A stretch of DNA of 64,000 nt. It comes from an uncultured Eubacteriales bacterium (GTDB lineage Bacteria; Bacillota; Clostridia; Oscillospirales; Oscillospiraceae). The notes beneath the pieces are model-generated. The model did no database searches and had not been told where the DNA came from. It saw only the letters and a list, made by a program, of their open reading frames with translations. The stretch's first letter is position 1, and each line of letters starts with the position of its first letter. Shown here in pieces: positions 52,447-59,559 of the stretch. The position numbers and the translations under genes were made by a program. Location of the stretch: contig ONIG01000001.1 in assembly GCA_900317855.1 (NCBI GenBank), positions 62,001 to 126,000 of the forward strand, written 5' to 3'.

Positions 52447-53568
52447 TTATTTTTTCTTCTTTTTCTTACTTGTGTTGGGATTTCGCTTTCCCTTCAATGG
52501 TTCTTTTGATACTTCATACACAACGGTGGCCTGATCATCACGACTCGCACCAACAAACAGATCGGATTTCCAGCGCAATTCAAGGTTTTTCCGCCCTTCT
52601 CCAGTCCAGTAATGCTGCCAATGTGCTCTGCGTGCGTGAGGGCGTCTTTTTTTCCCAGCTTTTTTAGCGCGTACAGCTGGAGCCTCTTCGGGAATATCAT
52701 CGTCATCTTCATCTGCGTCAACATTGTCGCTAAGGTGGCGGTAAACGATTTCCGCGTATTCGGAACCAACATCGAACTGCTTGACGGCTGGAACAGGGTC
52801 ATCGTTTTGGGAAGGAGACGGCTTATGCTGCTTTTTAGATCGTTTTACGGTTTTGATATCCGCGTTTTTTGCAGAAAGGTAGTAGAGCAAATTGATTGCA
52901 GTATTCAAGGCCCGTTTTTCCGCGGAGATGAGATCTTCTATTCTTTGTTCGTCCAGTTGGTTGAAATACCCCAACGACCGCTTATAAGCAGATAGCCACT
53001 CCAGAAATTGCGGTGTTTCAAAAACTTCCGATATTTTCATACCGTTCGTGATTGGAAACCCCATACCGATTCCAGGCAGCACCTTTGAGCCATACTGCGG
53101 AGCGTGGTCAAGAGTATTAACGACGATCCAAAGGTTTTCGGGATGGCTCTCAATATGAACATACATACCGCGTATTCTCTCATCATTGAGCAGGGGAAGC
53201 CCTTCTTCCGGAAAGAAGAACAGCATATCCTTGAAGGGGAGGCGTTCAAGAAGAGAGACATATATACTGGAATCCGCAGTCTGCGACATAGCCTCAACAA
53301 GCTCTTGTTTGAATGAATATACTGCTTTTGTCCGTTGCCACGCCTTATACGCCAAAAAAGACGGCACATATTCTGTCAAAGCCCTTGAACCGGAAGCACT
53401 TAGCAACCTGCTCCCGATCTCCTTTGGCAGTTCTTTTGCATGCATCAAATCGTCAAGATGCTCTGTGTCGGCTGCTGACCAAAGGATTTTGCGAGATATA
53501 TCTTGATAAACATTTTGTGTTTGAGTCAGTAGGGCGATTAAAGATTCCCTATTATTGTTGTTCATCAT
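52447..53568 (-). CDS. AcrVA2-like protein
   Basis: A 373-residue protein, mostly helical at the N-terminus. The middle has LPFKDMLFFFPEEGLPLLND and a strand-rich block (MYVHIESHPENLWIVVNTLD), then GFPITNGMKISEVFETP. The C-terminus has RRPHARRAHWQHYWTGEG followed by LELRWKSDLFVGAS, which matches the RPHIRRGHWHGYWxGxG...RWxPxxFV signature I know from AcrVA2, the Moraxella anti-CRISPR that lowers Cas12a expression. An acidic DADEDDDDIPEEAP linker and a poly-Lys tail are unusual. Start: ATG at 53568, or the next ATG, behind GGGAGG. Whether this homologue is an anti-CRISPR is unknown. Confidence 0.7.
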   Translation of the reverse strand: MMNNNNRESLIALLTQTQNVYQDISRKILWSAADTEHLDDLMHAKELPKEIGSRLLSASGSRALTEYVPSFLAYKAWQRTKAVYSFKQELVEAMSQTADSSIYVSLLERLPFKDMLFFFPEEGLPLLNDERIRGMYVHIESHPENLWIVVNTLDHAPQYGSKVLPGIGMGFPITNGMKISEVFETPQFLEWLSAYKRSLGYFNQLDEQRIEDLISAEKRALNTAINLLYYLSAKNADIKTVKRSKKQHKPSPSQNDDPVPAVKQFDVGSEYAEIVYRHLSDNVDADEDDDDIPEEAPAVRAKKAGKKRRPHARRAHWQHYWTGEGRKNLELRWKSDLFVGASRDDQATVVYEVSKEPLKGKRNPNTSKKKKKK

Positions 53569-53599
53569 GCGCCTCCCGAAAGTCTTCCAAAAGATTCAC

Positions 53600-53632
53600 T
53601 ATAGGCCATGCCCAGAGTAGGCATGGCCTATA
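53600..53632. terminator. Island hairpin, GGCCATGCC family (copy 1)
   Basis: TATAGGCCATGCC pairs perfectly with GGCATGGCCTATA over seven bases, between the 157-residue gene and the AcrVA2-like gene. Related hairpins lie at 54126 and 57822. Confidence 0.65.
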
Positions 53633-53638
53633 TACTTG

Positions 53639-54112
53639 TTAGTTGCTGGACAATTCCAGGTTGCAGTGCTCTGAGGCTTTCCCTGTCGGGTCAACCAAAC
53701 ACACAGAGACCAAATTACCCTGTTCAGATAGCTCCCATACGATGTTGTTAGAGAGAATGGTTTTGCTGACAGGCAAATCGGAGACGATGATCTTCACAGC
53801 GTTTTGGTAGATTACACAGGAGAAAGTGGAAGTATCAATTTCGCCTGGAACATCCACCAGCAGATCCCCTTTGGTGTACTCTGCCGGAAGTGGATACTCC
53901 TCTGCCACTTGCCGATAATCAGCGCAGATCACAAGCGTAACACGGGAGATAATGTGATCCATCTGATCAAAAGCCAGCTCCAGCAAAGAGGTATCATCTT
54001 TGCGGAAAGAGTAGTAATCTATTGTGTTGCACGCCGTTTCCGCACGCACCTGTACAGGAATATACTCGGTCAAAACGATAGACCTTTGAATAGAAGTGTT
54101 CGTGATAGTCAT
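53639..54112 (-). CDS. Hypothetical protein, 157 residues
   Basis: A soluble, probably beta-rich protein starting MTITNTSIQRSIVLTEYIPV behind AGGAG 9 bases before the ATG. It has TIDYYSFRKDD, VTLVICADYRQVAEEYPLP and a C-terminal VCLVDPTGKASEHCNLELS. I do not recognise it. It lies between two hairpins and is downstream of the toxin-immunity trio on the same strand, so it may belong to the same transcript. Confidence 0.65.
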   Translation of the reverse strand: MTITNTSIQRSIVLTEYIPVQVRAETACNTIDYYSFRKDDTSLLELAFDQMDHIISRVTLVICADYRQVAEEYPLPAEYTKGDLLVDVPGEIDTSTFSCVIYQNAVKIIVSDLPVSKTILSNNIVWELSEQGNLVSVCLVDPTGKASEHCNLELSSN

Positions 54113-54125
54113 AGCTTACTTCTCC

Positions 54126-54162
54126 TGTATAGGCCGTGCCTGCATAGAGCATGGCCTATACA
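54126..54162. terminator. Island hairpin, GGCCATGCC family (copy 2)
   Basis: TGTATAGGCC with GTGC pairs with GCAT and GGCCTATACA (one wobble) between the immunity gene and the 157-residue gene. Confidence 0.65.
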
Positions 54163-54171
54163 ACCCACATT

Positions 54172-54492
54172 TCAGATACCAGCTAAAGCAACATCATCGG
54201 TGAGTGGATATTTCCCTTGGAGTTTTTCTTTTAACTCGGTTGTGGTTAGCGCCCAATCGCGGAGAAAGAGTTCGCGATCCGCATCGTTTTTGAATCCGAC
54301 GTAAGAAAACTCATGGGCATCATTGATGAATAGCGCCTCATACCGAGCTTGAAGATCATCAAACTTTTTGTCCAGGTCAATATCCGATCTCAGCTCTTCC
54401 GGGAGCAGCGTGTCAATTACATCGTCGTTCTCGTCGTAAAGCCATACGGGGTAGCACCCATAGTCTAGCAATAGTCTAATCCTTTTAACCAT
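54172..54492 (-). CDS. Probable immunity protein to the adjacent toxin
   Basis: A 106-residue acidic protein: VKRIRLLLDYGCYPVWLYDE, then DDVIDTLLPEELRSDIDLDK and LQARYEALFINDAHEFSYVG. The DYGCYPVWLYDE...LPEEL...LFI pattern is one I associate with small acidic proteins that follow contact-dependent or polymorphic toxin domains. It lies 14 bases after the toxin gene on the same strand, as an immunity gene should. Assignment is by context and composition. Confidence 0.6.
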   Translation of the reverse strand: MVKRIRLLLDYGCYPVWLYDENDDVIDTLLPEELRSDIDLDKKFDDLQARYEALFINDAHEFSYVGFKNDADRELFLRDWALTTTELKEKLQGKYPLTDDVALAGI

Positions 54493-54506
54493 CTTATTTC
54501 ATCCTT

Positions 54507-54917
54507 TCATGAACACGGATTTGCGCCAACGATATAACCGTTGCTGCCCACTGTAACTGCTATCTTATACTCTTTTCCGTCATAAGTCACCTTATAGATC
54601 GGACGCCCAGTCCCTTTCCCTTGATACCCTATGATTTCGCCCTTTGATACTGCTGTAAGAACAAGATCGGATATGTCAGAAGAAGATACCCCTTTGCGTA
54701 CAAACTGGCCCTCATGGGCATCTAAAATGTGCTTTAGACCACTGGGGTTTTTCCCAAGATGCCCGTTCTCTAGCCATATAATATCTCCGTTTGCTTTCTT
54801 GGTGATACCGATAACCTCTTCGCTGGTGATCTTATCCCCGCGGGATTCTACCTCTGCGATTAGAGATTTTCCTTCACCGCTTGTCCCGGAGAAGTAGCCA
54901 CTATTTCCCTTACTCAT
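54507..54917 (-). CDS. Free-standing polymorphic-toxin domain (probable RNase)
   Basis: A 136-residue protein. The N-terminus KGNSGYFSGTSGEGKSL is the pre-toxin type sequence seen before C-terminal domains of large polymorphic toxins. The rest, with GLKHILDAHEGQF, SSSDISDLVLTAV and PIYKVTYDGKEYKIAVTVG followed by NGYIVGANP, resembles the barnase/EndoU/colicin E5-D/RelE-like nuclease superfamily (conserved His near residue 68, terminal GSNGYIVGANP). It starts in the stop of the DUF4417 gene (ATGA), behind GGAGG, and is followed by an immunity-like gene. No secretion signal or carrier is present. Confidence 0.65.
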   Translation of the reverse strand: MSKGNSGYFSGTSGEGKSLIAEVESRGDKITSEEVIGITKKANGDIIWLENGHLGKNPSGLKHILDAHEGQFVRKGVSSSDISDLVLTAVSKGEIIGYQGKGTGRPIYKVTYDGKEYKIAVTVGSNGYIVGANPCS

Positions 54918-55627
54918 ACCGCTCGCCTCCGTTCAAAGGCTGCGGCAGTTTTACTTGGAAAGGCCACGACCTGGATTCCCTTTGCACGCAGCACATCAAA
55001 ACAGGCGTAACGATCGGAGCCATAAACGAGGATGGTGTGGGGCTGCAAGACGCGCACCATTTCAAACAGCCCGTCCTCAAAACGGCGACGGTCAGCCAAC
55101 CTGCGCGGGCTGCCACCGGCTGTCCCGATTGCTACCATGCTGTTCTTCGGAATGCCGTCCCAGCAATAGCGATAGGATTCCGGAGTTCCCCAACGTACGT
55201 TGTTAGTGACAGGCACACCGTTCCTACCCAACCAATACCCGAACGCACGCATCCGATAAGTATTGTAGATCTTGATCGGTTCAGGGAAATCTTGGTAGGT
55301 AGAGAAGTCCGGGGTGATGACGCCCGCAAAATGACAGAGGACTTTCAACGCATGTGCGCTGTCATGCCAGATCCCGCGGGGGCCGTCAAATTTGTAATCG
55401 TCCTGATAGAAGCAGACAACGGCATCATAGAAGAAATCTCTATCGTTGCGGGCAAGCGCATTTTTGTAGATGTGCTTGGCCTCATCCCACAGAATCATCC
55501 GCTTGGGCAACGTGGATGCGGTTGTGGGGCAGAGGGGAATATCCCTTTCGGAGAAGGATGCGCCTTCGCACATGTAGGCATTCCAAACATCCTTACATCC
55601 TGCCCGGATGCATTTCATATTTGTCAT
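54914..55627 (-). CDS. DUF4417 domain protein
   Basis: A 237-residue protein with the DUF4417 pattern: ILWDEAKHIYKNA, FYQDDYKFDGPRGIWHD, GVITPDFSTYQDFPEPIKIYNTYRMRAFGYWLGRNG, VTNNVRWGTPESYRYCWDGIP, MVAIGTAGGS and QPHTILVYGSDRY (each a family landmark). The function is unknown; the family is common in phages and conjugative elements of Firmicutes. N-terminal Cys (MKCIRAGCKDVWNAYMCEG) may bind metal. The ATG at 55627 follows AAAGGAT; one nine codons upstream is possible. Coupled to the toxin gene. Confidence 0.8.
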   Translation of the reverse strand: MTNMKCIRAGCKDVWNAYMCEGASFSERDIPLCPTTASTLPKRMILWDEAKHIYKNALARNDRDFFYDAVVCFYQDDYKFDGPRGIWHDSAHALKVLCHFAGVITPDFSTYQDFPEPIKIYNTYRMRAFGYWLGRNGVPVTNNVRWGTPESYRYCWDGIPKNSMVAIGTAGGSPRRLADRRRFEDGLFEMVRVLQPHTILVYGSDRYACFDVLRAKGIQVVAFPSKTAAAFERRRAV

Positions 55628-55724
55628 GAGAGGATCCTTTGTGGCACGGGTCAACAGGGCATGGTTGTGCCTTAAAGAAAGATTTGCCCTGAGGCCGCGC
55701 CTCCAAGGATCTCAGATGTAATTT

Positions 55725-55754
55725 ACCAGACTACAGGTAGAAATACTCGGAGAC
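55725..55754 (+). repeat. 30-bp direct repeat, copy 1
   Basis: ACCAGACTACAGGTAGAAAT followed by ACTCGGAGAC. Differs from copy 2 in one base. A weaker hairpin (AAAACCA/TGGTTTT) and T run lie about 35 to 50 bases downstream. Confidence 0.8.
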
Positions 55755-55804
55755 GCGGATTACTGAAAACCAAGAATTTCCTACGGATTTCCAGTGGTTT
55801 TTTC
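55755..55804 (+). other. Possible terminator after repeat copy 1
   Basis: AAAACCA and TGGTTTT flank a poorly paired interior that closes on TCC/GGA; TTTTTTCTT follows. It has the form of a weak intrinsic terminator on the plus strand. Confidence 0.4.
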
Positions 55805-55833
55805 TTGACTTTCGCTCCGAGTTCTTCTACAAT
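55805..55833 (+). promoter_or_regulatory. Promoter pointing into repeat copy 2
   Basis: TTGACT and TACAAT separated by 17 bases; transcription should begin at about 55840, exactly the first base of repeat copy 2. Confidence 0.7.
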
Positions 55834-55839
55834 AAGTAC

Positions 55840-55914
55840 ACCAGACTACGGGTAGAAATACTCGGAGACAAGCATCGTGTTGATTGCGCCAACAGTCAAT
55901 ACGGTGCTTTTCTT
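55840..55914 (+). ncRNA. Candidate 75-nt small RNA (30-nt repeat plus terminator hairpin)
   Basis: From the predicted start at 55840 the RNA would hold the 30-nt repeat (55840-55869), with an internal CTAC/GTAG mini-stem, then a 17-bp stem, AAGCATCGTGTTGATTG with CAGTCAATACGGTGCTT (three wobbles), loop of six, then TTTTCTT. Promoter, repeat and terminator are contiguous and opposite in direction to both flanking genes. No open frame of note. Function unknown. Confidence 0.5.
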
Positions 55915-55962
55915 ATGCAATTGAACACAAGCAATGGCATCACCGCCTTTCAGTATCGTTTC

Positions 55963-57051
55963 TCACTCTCGGAGCAGGTCAAGAAGCGCGTAGTAATAAT
56001 AGGTACGATTGCGCGGCTTGTTGTCCGAGTAGAGAATCTTGTTGTCCACCAGCAGGCCGAGGAAGCGGTTTACGCTCGTCGGAGGTGCCTTAGTGACCTC
56101 GGCCACCTGCTTTGCGTTCGTGATCGGGTTTTTGTAGAGCGCGTCGATAACATCGACCATCCCGGAGGAACGCGCCAACGTACAGGCTCTCGTCATGTGA
56201 TCGTTATAGAGTGCGTTGATCTTTGTGACCAGCTGGATATACTTGTCACATTGCGTCGCTACTGTCTGGAGGAAAAACTTGATCCACTCGTTCCATTCAC
56301 CTTTGAAGCGGATGTTGTTCAGAAGCGTGTAGTATTTGATCTTGTCCCGTTCAAGAGCCTCGCTGATGAAGAAGCAAGGAAGATCAATCTGCTTTTTCGC
56401 ATACAGATACATGGGGATCAGCATTCTGCCCACACGCCCGTTGCCATCCATAAAGGGGTGGATGGACTCGAATTGCGCATGGATGATGGCTGTGCGGACG
56501 AGGGGCCGGAAATTGTCGTTGGGCGTGTTGATATAGGCAATGAGGTTGTCCATCAGACCAGGCACATCTTCCGGCACAGGGGGAATGAAGGTGATGGCAT
56601 GGGACTTGTCCTTCTTGCCAATATAGTTTTGCGAAATACGATAGGCGCCCACGATATCCGGCTTTTCCACGTTGCCGCGCATCAGCGCGGAGTGCATGGT
56701 GTAGAAAAACTCGTGAGAAAAATCGTGATAGTGAAGAAGGTCATATCCGGTTACTGTGGCCAGATAGTAATTCATGACCTTGTTTACATCCTGGTCTTTT
56801 TCATTGGGGGTAAGCTGGCTAATCAGTACGCCGTCCAATGTCGCCTGTGTTCCCTCAATTGCAGAGGAAGCAACTGCCTCTTTTTGCTGGAGTGTAGGCA
56901 TAAACCAAGACGAGTCCAGCTTACTGTCACGCAGTTTCTCCTTGTAAACCTCCAGCTTGGACGTGGCGTCGATCAGCTCTTCAAAGAATACAGATTGATC
57001 AATGACCCCGCTTTGCAGAGGAAGCTTACTTGCTTGATAAGACCCAGTCAT
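55963..57051 (-). CDS. Fic family protein (AMPylase-type) with C-terminal winged helix
   Basis: A 362-residue protein. The Fic core has HAQFESIHPFMDGNGRVGR (HPFxDGNGRxGR) near residue 190, with the catalytic His. Upstream, SSAIEGTQATLDG contains the inhibitory motif SxxxEG, so the enzyme is of the self-inhibited class with N-terminal helix. After residue 290 a winged-helix domain follows (VIDALYKNPITNAKQVAEV), which could bind DNA. Fic proteins transfer AMP or other nucleotides to protein targets. An inverted repeat overlaps its promoter. The start at 57051 (MTGSYQ) is preceded by AAAGGGG. Confidence 0.92.
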   Translation of the reverse strand: MTGSYQASKLPLQSGVIDQSVFFEELIDATSKLEVYKEKLRDSKLDSSWFMPTLQQKEAVASSAIEGTQATLDGVLISQLTPNEKDQDVNKVMNYYLATVTGYDLLHYHDFSHEFFYTMHSALMRGNVEKPDIVGAYRISQNYIGKKDKSHAITFIPPVPEDVPGLMDNLIAYINTPNDNFRPLVRTAIIHAQFESIHPFMDGNGRVGRMLIPMYLYAKKQIDLPCFFISEALERDKIKYYTLLNNIRFKGEWNEWIKFFLQTVATQCDKYIQLVTKINALYNDHMTRACTLARSSGMVDVIDALYKNPITNAKQVAEVTKAPPTSVNRFLGLLVDNKILYSDNKPRNRTYYYYALLDLLRE

Positions 57052-57078
57052 GGTTGCAACAACCCCTTTCCGCTGTAT

Positions 57079-57120
57079 ATTATAACAGCTTAAAACCAAA
57101 AGTCAAGCGATTTGGTTTTA
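57079..57120 (-). promoter_or_regulatory. Promoter of the fic gene with overlapping inverted repeat
   Basis: On the minus strand TTGACT (57101-57106) and TATAAT (57079-57084) are 16 bases apart. A perfect 10-bp inverted repeat, TAAAACCAAA (57091-57100) and TTTGGTTTTA (57111-57120) spaced by 10 bases, encloses the -35 box. A further TTTGGTTT half-site lies at 57161. Confidence 0.75.
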
Positions 57121-57169
57121 TATAAATTCTTTGAAGCAACTTGACACAAATTTTTGAGAATTTGGTTTC

Positions 57170-57202
57170 AAGGCCGCGCCCGTAATGGGCGCGGCCTTTT
57201 TT
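57170..57202. terminator. GC-rich terminator hairpin
   Basis: AAGGCCGCGCCC pairs with GGGCGCGGCCTT over GTAAT, with TTTTTT on the plus strand. It lies directly after the stop of the minus-strand 105-residue gene. Confidence 0.75.
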
Positions 57203-57203
57203 G

Positions 57204-57521
57204 CTATTTAACCTCCGAAACATACGCTGCCCATGAGACAAAACAGCCCTGCTCTGGCAGCACCAGCACGCCGTCTGTGCGGCCTCGCTGTTGCACCAGC
57301 AGGCAGTCCCATACATCACCGGCCTTGCATCGTTTCCCGTAGTCCTCTATGAATTGCCGATCTGCCAGCATGTCGGTAATGAAGTTTTCAAAGTCGATTT
57401 GCGGAAGCTGCACAGCGGTCACGATACTGTATGGCCGTTCCCGTTCTATCAGATGTGGCCGCTGTAGATCTTCCAATCTTCTGGGGCGCTCCACGAAATA
57501 GGCATAGCCGTGTAGATCCAT
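57204..57521 (-). CDS. Hypothetical protein, 105 residues
   Basis: A soluble protein, MDLHGYAYFVERPRRLEDLQ then ERPYSIVTAVQLPQIDFENF and CKAGDVWDCLLVQQRGRTDG, ending in CFVSWAAYVSEVK. It looks like the small accessory proteins of Clostridial conjugative elements, but I cannot name a family. Its upstream region is shared with the RHH gene and carries GTACTT repeats. RBS is AGGGAGAG. Confidence 0.65.
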   Translation of the reverse strand: MDLHGYAYFVERPRRLEDLQRPHLIERERPYSIVTAVQLPQIDFENFITDMLADRQFIEDYGKRCKAGDVWDCLLVQQRGRTDGVLVLPEQGCFVSWAAYVSEVK

Positions 57522-57546
57522 CTCTATCTCTCCCTACAAGTATTCT

Positions 57547-57620
57547 GTACTTAAAATAAGTACACATTGCACATTCTAACATGTACTTGAAATAAACTCA
57601 AATTATCTTCTATCAAGTAC
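57547..57620. promoter_or_regulatory. GTACTT inverted repeats between divergent genes
   Basis: GTACTTA-aaa-TAAGTAC at 57547-57563 is a perfect 7-bp inverted repeat. GTACTTGA at 57583-57590 and TCAAGTAC at 57613-57620 form a second perfect 8-bp inverted repeat spaced by 22 bases. These four half-sites lie between the 105-residue gene and the RHH gene and are likely operators of the RHH protein. Confidence 0.7.
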
Positions 57621-57635
57621 AAAGAGGTTAGATAT

Positions 57636-57818
57636 ATGGATATACCGAAAAGGGAAAAGGACAAGCACCTTGGCTTGCGTATTGACAGCGAATTACATTA
57701 TAAGCTGCATTATATATCGCAGTATGAGGGACGGTCTGCCAACGGAGAAGTGATTTATCTGATTCGCAAGGCCATTGAAGAATTTGAGAAGCAGTACGGC
57801 AAGATCGAAATGCCGTAA
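57636..57818 (+). CDS. Ribbon-helix-helix (Arc-type) regulator
   Basis: A 60-residue protein: KREKDKHLGLRIDSELHYKL (the beta-ribbon LGLRID), then HYISQYEGRSANGEVIYLIR and KAIEEFEKQYGK, the two helices of an Arc/MetJ fold. AGAGG lies before the ATG. It is the only plus-strand protein gene in this part of the island and is divergent from the 105-residue gene across GTACTT repeats, so it is likely an autoregulator. Confidence 0.85.
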   Translation: MDIPKREKDKHLGLRIDSELHYKLHYISQYEGRSANGEVIYLIRKAIEEFEKQYGKIEMP

Positions 57819-57821
57819 AAA

Positions 57822-57848
57822 AGGCCATGCCCGCAATGGACATGGCCT
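57822..57848. terminator. Island hairpin, GGCCATG family (copy 3)
   Basis: AGGCCATG pairs with CATGGCCT, with two more pairs past one mismatch, just after the RHH stop; no T run. Confidence 0.6.
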
Positions 57849-57894
57849 CCGCTGATTTATTGGCTTGTCGCCAGATCAGCGGTAGGAAAAAAGC

Positions 57895-58320
57895 TTATTC
57901 CTCGGAATCTCCGGGGTTCTTCCGAAACTCGGAAACCTCTGCTTCGGCCATGACAAAATACATGGTCTTTCCATCGGGATCATAGTGGCCAGTCACCTTG
58001 TACCGCTTCCTGCGGTCATAGTTGGGGATCATCTTTGTCACAACATCCTTCAAATTCTTGTTGCCCGTGCTGTAGGTCGTGGTCTGCTCCGCGCGGGGCT
58101 TGCAGAACGCCGTGGCCTTGGCCTCGTTGCTCTTGCAGGCGCGGACAGCAAAAATGCCGTGCGCCGGATCGGTGCAATACTGCACATTCTGCGGATAATT
58201 CATATCCTCCAGGACGCGCTTGCTGAACGTAAGCCCGTTAATGTTGACGTACAGATCGGGATCTGCGTTGGTGTTAATGTCGATGACCTCAAGGGTGATG
58301 GAAGAAAAATCGAATGCCAT
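57895..58320 (-). CDS. Hypothetical protein downstream of the recombinase, 141 residues
   Basis: A soluble protein beginning MAFDFSSITLEVIDINTNAD, with DLYVNINGLTFSKRVLEDM, AHGIFAVRACKSNEAKATAF and RYKVTGHYDPDGKTMYFVMA, and an acidic end. AAAGGAG lies 9 bases before the ATG and the gene begins 6 bases after the recombinase, so the two are cotranscribed. I do not recognise a family; it could be a recombination directionality factor or accessory protein, by position only. Confidence 0.7.
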   Translation of the reverse strand: MAFDFSSITLEVIDINTNADPDLYVNINGLTFSKRVLEDMNYPQNVQYCTDPAHGIFAVRACKSNEAKATAFCKPRAEQTTTYSTGNKNLKDVVTKMIPNYDRRKRYKVTGHYDPDGKTMYFVMAEAEVSEFRKNPGDSEE

Positions 58321-58326
58321 TGTAAT

Positions 58327-59559
58327 TTACTCCTTTTCATGATATTGGCCTTCAATGAGGCTGTTTTCTTGAATTTCATCCATAAGAGCGAGAAACTTCT
58401 CCCGCGCCTCTTTATCCCATTCCGGGTCGATGAGGTAATATCCGGCCAGACGACCAGATTTGATACGGGAGAAGATGATTCGCTGGGCAATGGATTTTAT
58501 GGTGTGAGCGCCAGAGCGCCCTTTGCGCGTGCGTAGAAGCTCTTGCGCTTCCAACCATCGGCTTTTTTCGATGATTGCGGGATGGTCGTTTTCCCACCTG
58601 TATTGCCGAAGGACACCGTTATTCTTGGCCGATTTGTGGGTGATATAGCTGGTCGTATAGGTTTTCTGATAGAGCACATCCCCGCAGTATTTCTCATTGG
58701 AAAGGATGCTGCGGATCGTGCTTTCACGCCAGCTACTAAGCCGTTTCGGGGAAGTGATGCCGCTTTTCGTGAGTGCATCCGCGATCTCTCTGGGCGAGGC
58801 ACCGTCCAGAAACTCGTTATAGATGTACTTCACGATTTCGGCCTCATTTTCCTCGATCTGCACCCGACCGGCATAGTCACGGTAATAGCCCAGCGTATTG
58901 CGCACCGCGTATTTGTATACGCCGTTTGCCATGCGCCACGCGATACCGGCTTTGATCGCCTCACTTTTGAGCTGAGACTCCAGTTCTGACAGGGCAGACA
59001 TGATGGAGATAAGGATTTTATTCTTGCCGTCTGCCGTGTCGATGTGATCGGTCTCAAAGATAACAGGGACAGGGGGACTGAGCGAGTCCAGGATTTGCAG
59101 GGAGTTGAGGATATCTGCCGCATTCCGGCCAAACCGGGTGATGCTCTTGGTGTAAATAAGGTCAATTTTCCCGGCTTTGGCATCCTCCAGCATTTCCAGA
59201 AAGCCTTTCCGTTTGGCAACCTGGGTGCCGGAGATCCCTTCATCCTCATAGATTTTCACCAGCTCATACTGCGGATTGCTTGTGATAAGATCCGTAAAAT
59301 GCGTGATCTGCATTTGGAAACTGCCCTGCTGGGCTTCTTCCTGCGTGCTTACGCGCACATACGCACAGACTTTCAGTTTCTTGGCTGGCGCTGCTCTTTC
59401 AGACGGCGGGGTAGGCTCAATGACCGTAAGGCGGCTGTTCTCGCTCCGATGCAGCTCCAAATCCTGTTGGAGCTGCTGCCGGTTGCTGCCCTGCTGTTCA
59501 TCCTCGGCTCGCCTGGTACGGGATTTTTCGATACGTTCAGCGTCTAATTTCCGTGCCAT
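58327..59559 (-). CDS. Large serine recombinase (resolvase plus Recombinase domain) without zinc ribbon
   Basis: A 410-residue site-specific recombinase. A 60-residue charged N-terminal extension precedes the resolvase domain with the catalytic Ser in VCAYVRVSTQEEAQQGSF and the Arg-containing YTKSITRFGRNAADIL. The Recombinase domain follows (NTLGYYRDYAGRVQIEENEA, SPREIADALTKSGITSPKRL, SNEKYCGDVLYQKTY). The zinc-ribbon and long coiled coil of integrases such as TndX or phiC31 are absent: after residue 340 there is no Cys pair. It may be a compact variant or a shortened protein. GGGAGG precedes the ATG. Confidence 0.9.
   Translation of the reverse strand: MARKLDAERIEKSRTRRAEDEQQGSNRQQLQQDLELHRSENSRLTVIEPTPPSERAAPAKKLKVCAYVRVSTQEEAQQGSFQMQITHFTDLITSNPQYELVKIYEDEGISGTQVAKRKGFLEMLEDAKAGKIDLIYTKSITRFGRNAADILNSLQILDSLSPPVPVIFETDHIDTADGKNKILISIMSALSELESQLKSEAIKAGIAWRMANGVYKYAVRNTLGYYRDYAGRVQIEENEAEIVKYIYNEFLDGASPREIADALTKSGITSPKRLSSWRESTIRSILSNEKYCGDVLYQKTYTTSYITHKSAKNNGVLRQYRWENDHPAIIEKSRWLEAQELLRTRKGRSGAHTIKSIAQRIIFSRIKSGRLAGYYLIDPEWDKEAREKFLALMDEIQENSLIEGQYHEKE

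Noticed and set aside
55725-55869. Possible minimal CRISPR array from the two 30-bp repeats
   Set aside because: The gap is 85 bases, there are only two copies, and a promoter and a terminator-like hairpin fill the gap. No cas genes are seen in the window.
58543-59547. Plus-strand frames inside the recombinase gene
   Set aside because: They are shadows of the recombinase, which has all family motifs on the other strand.
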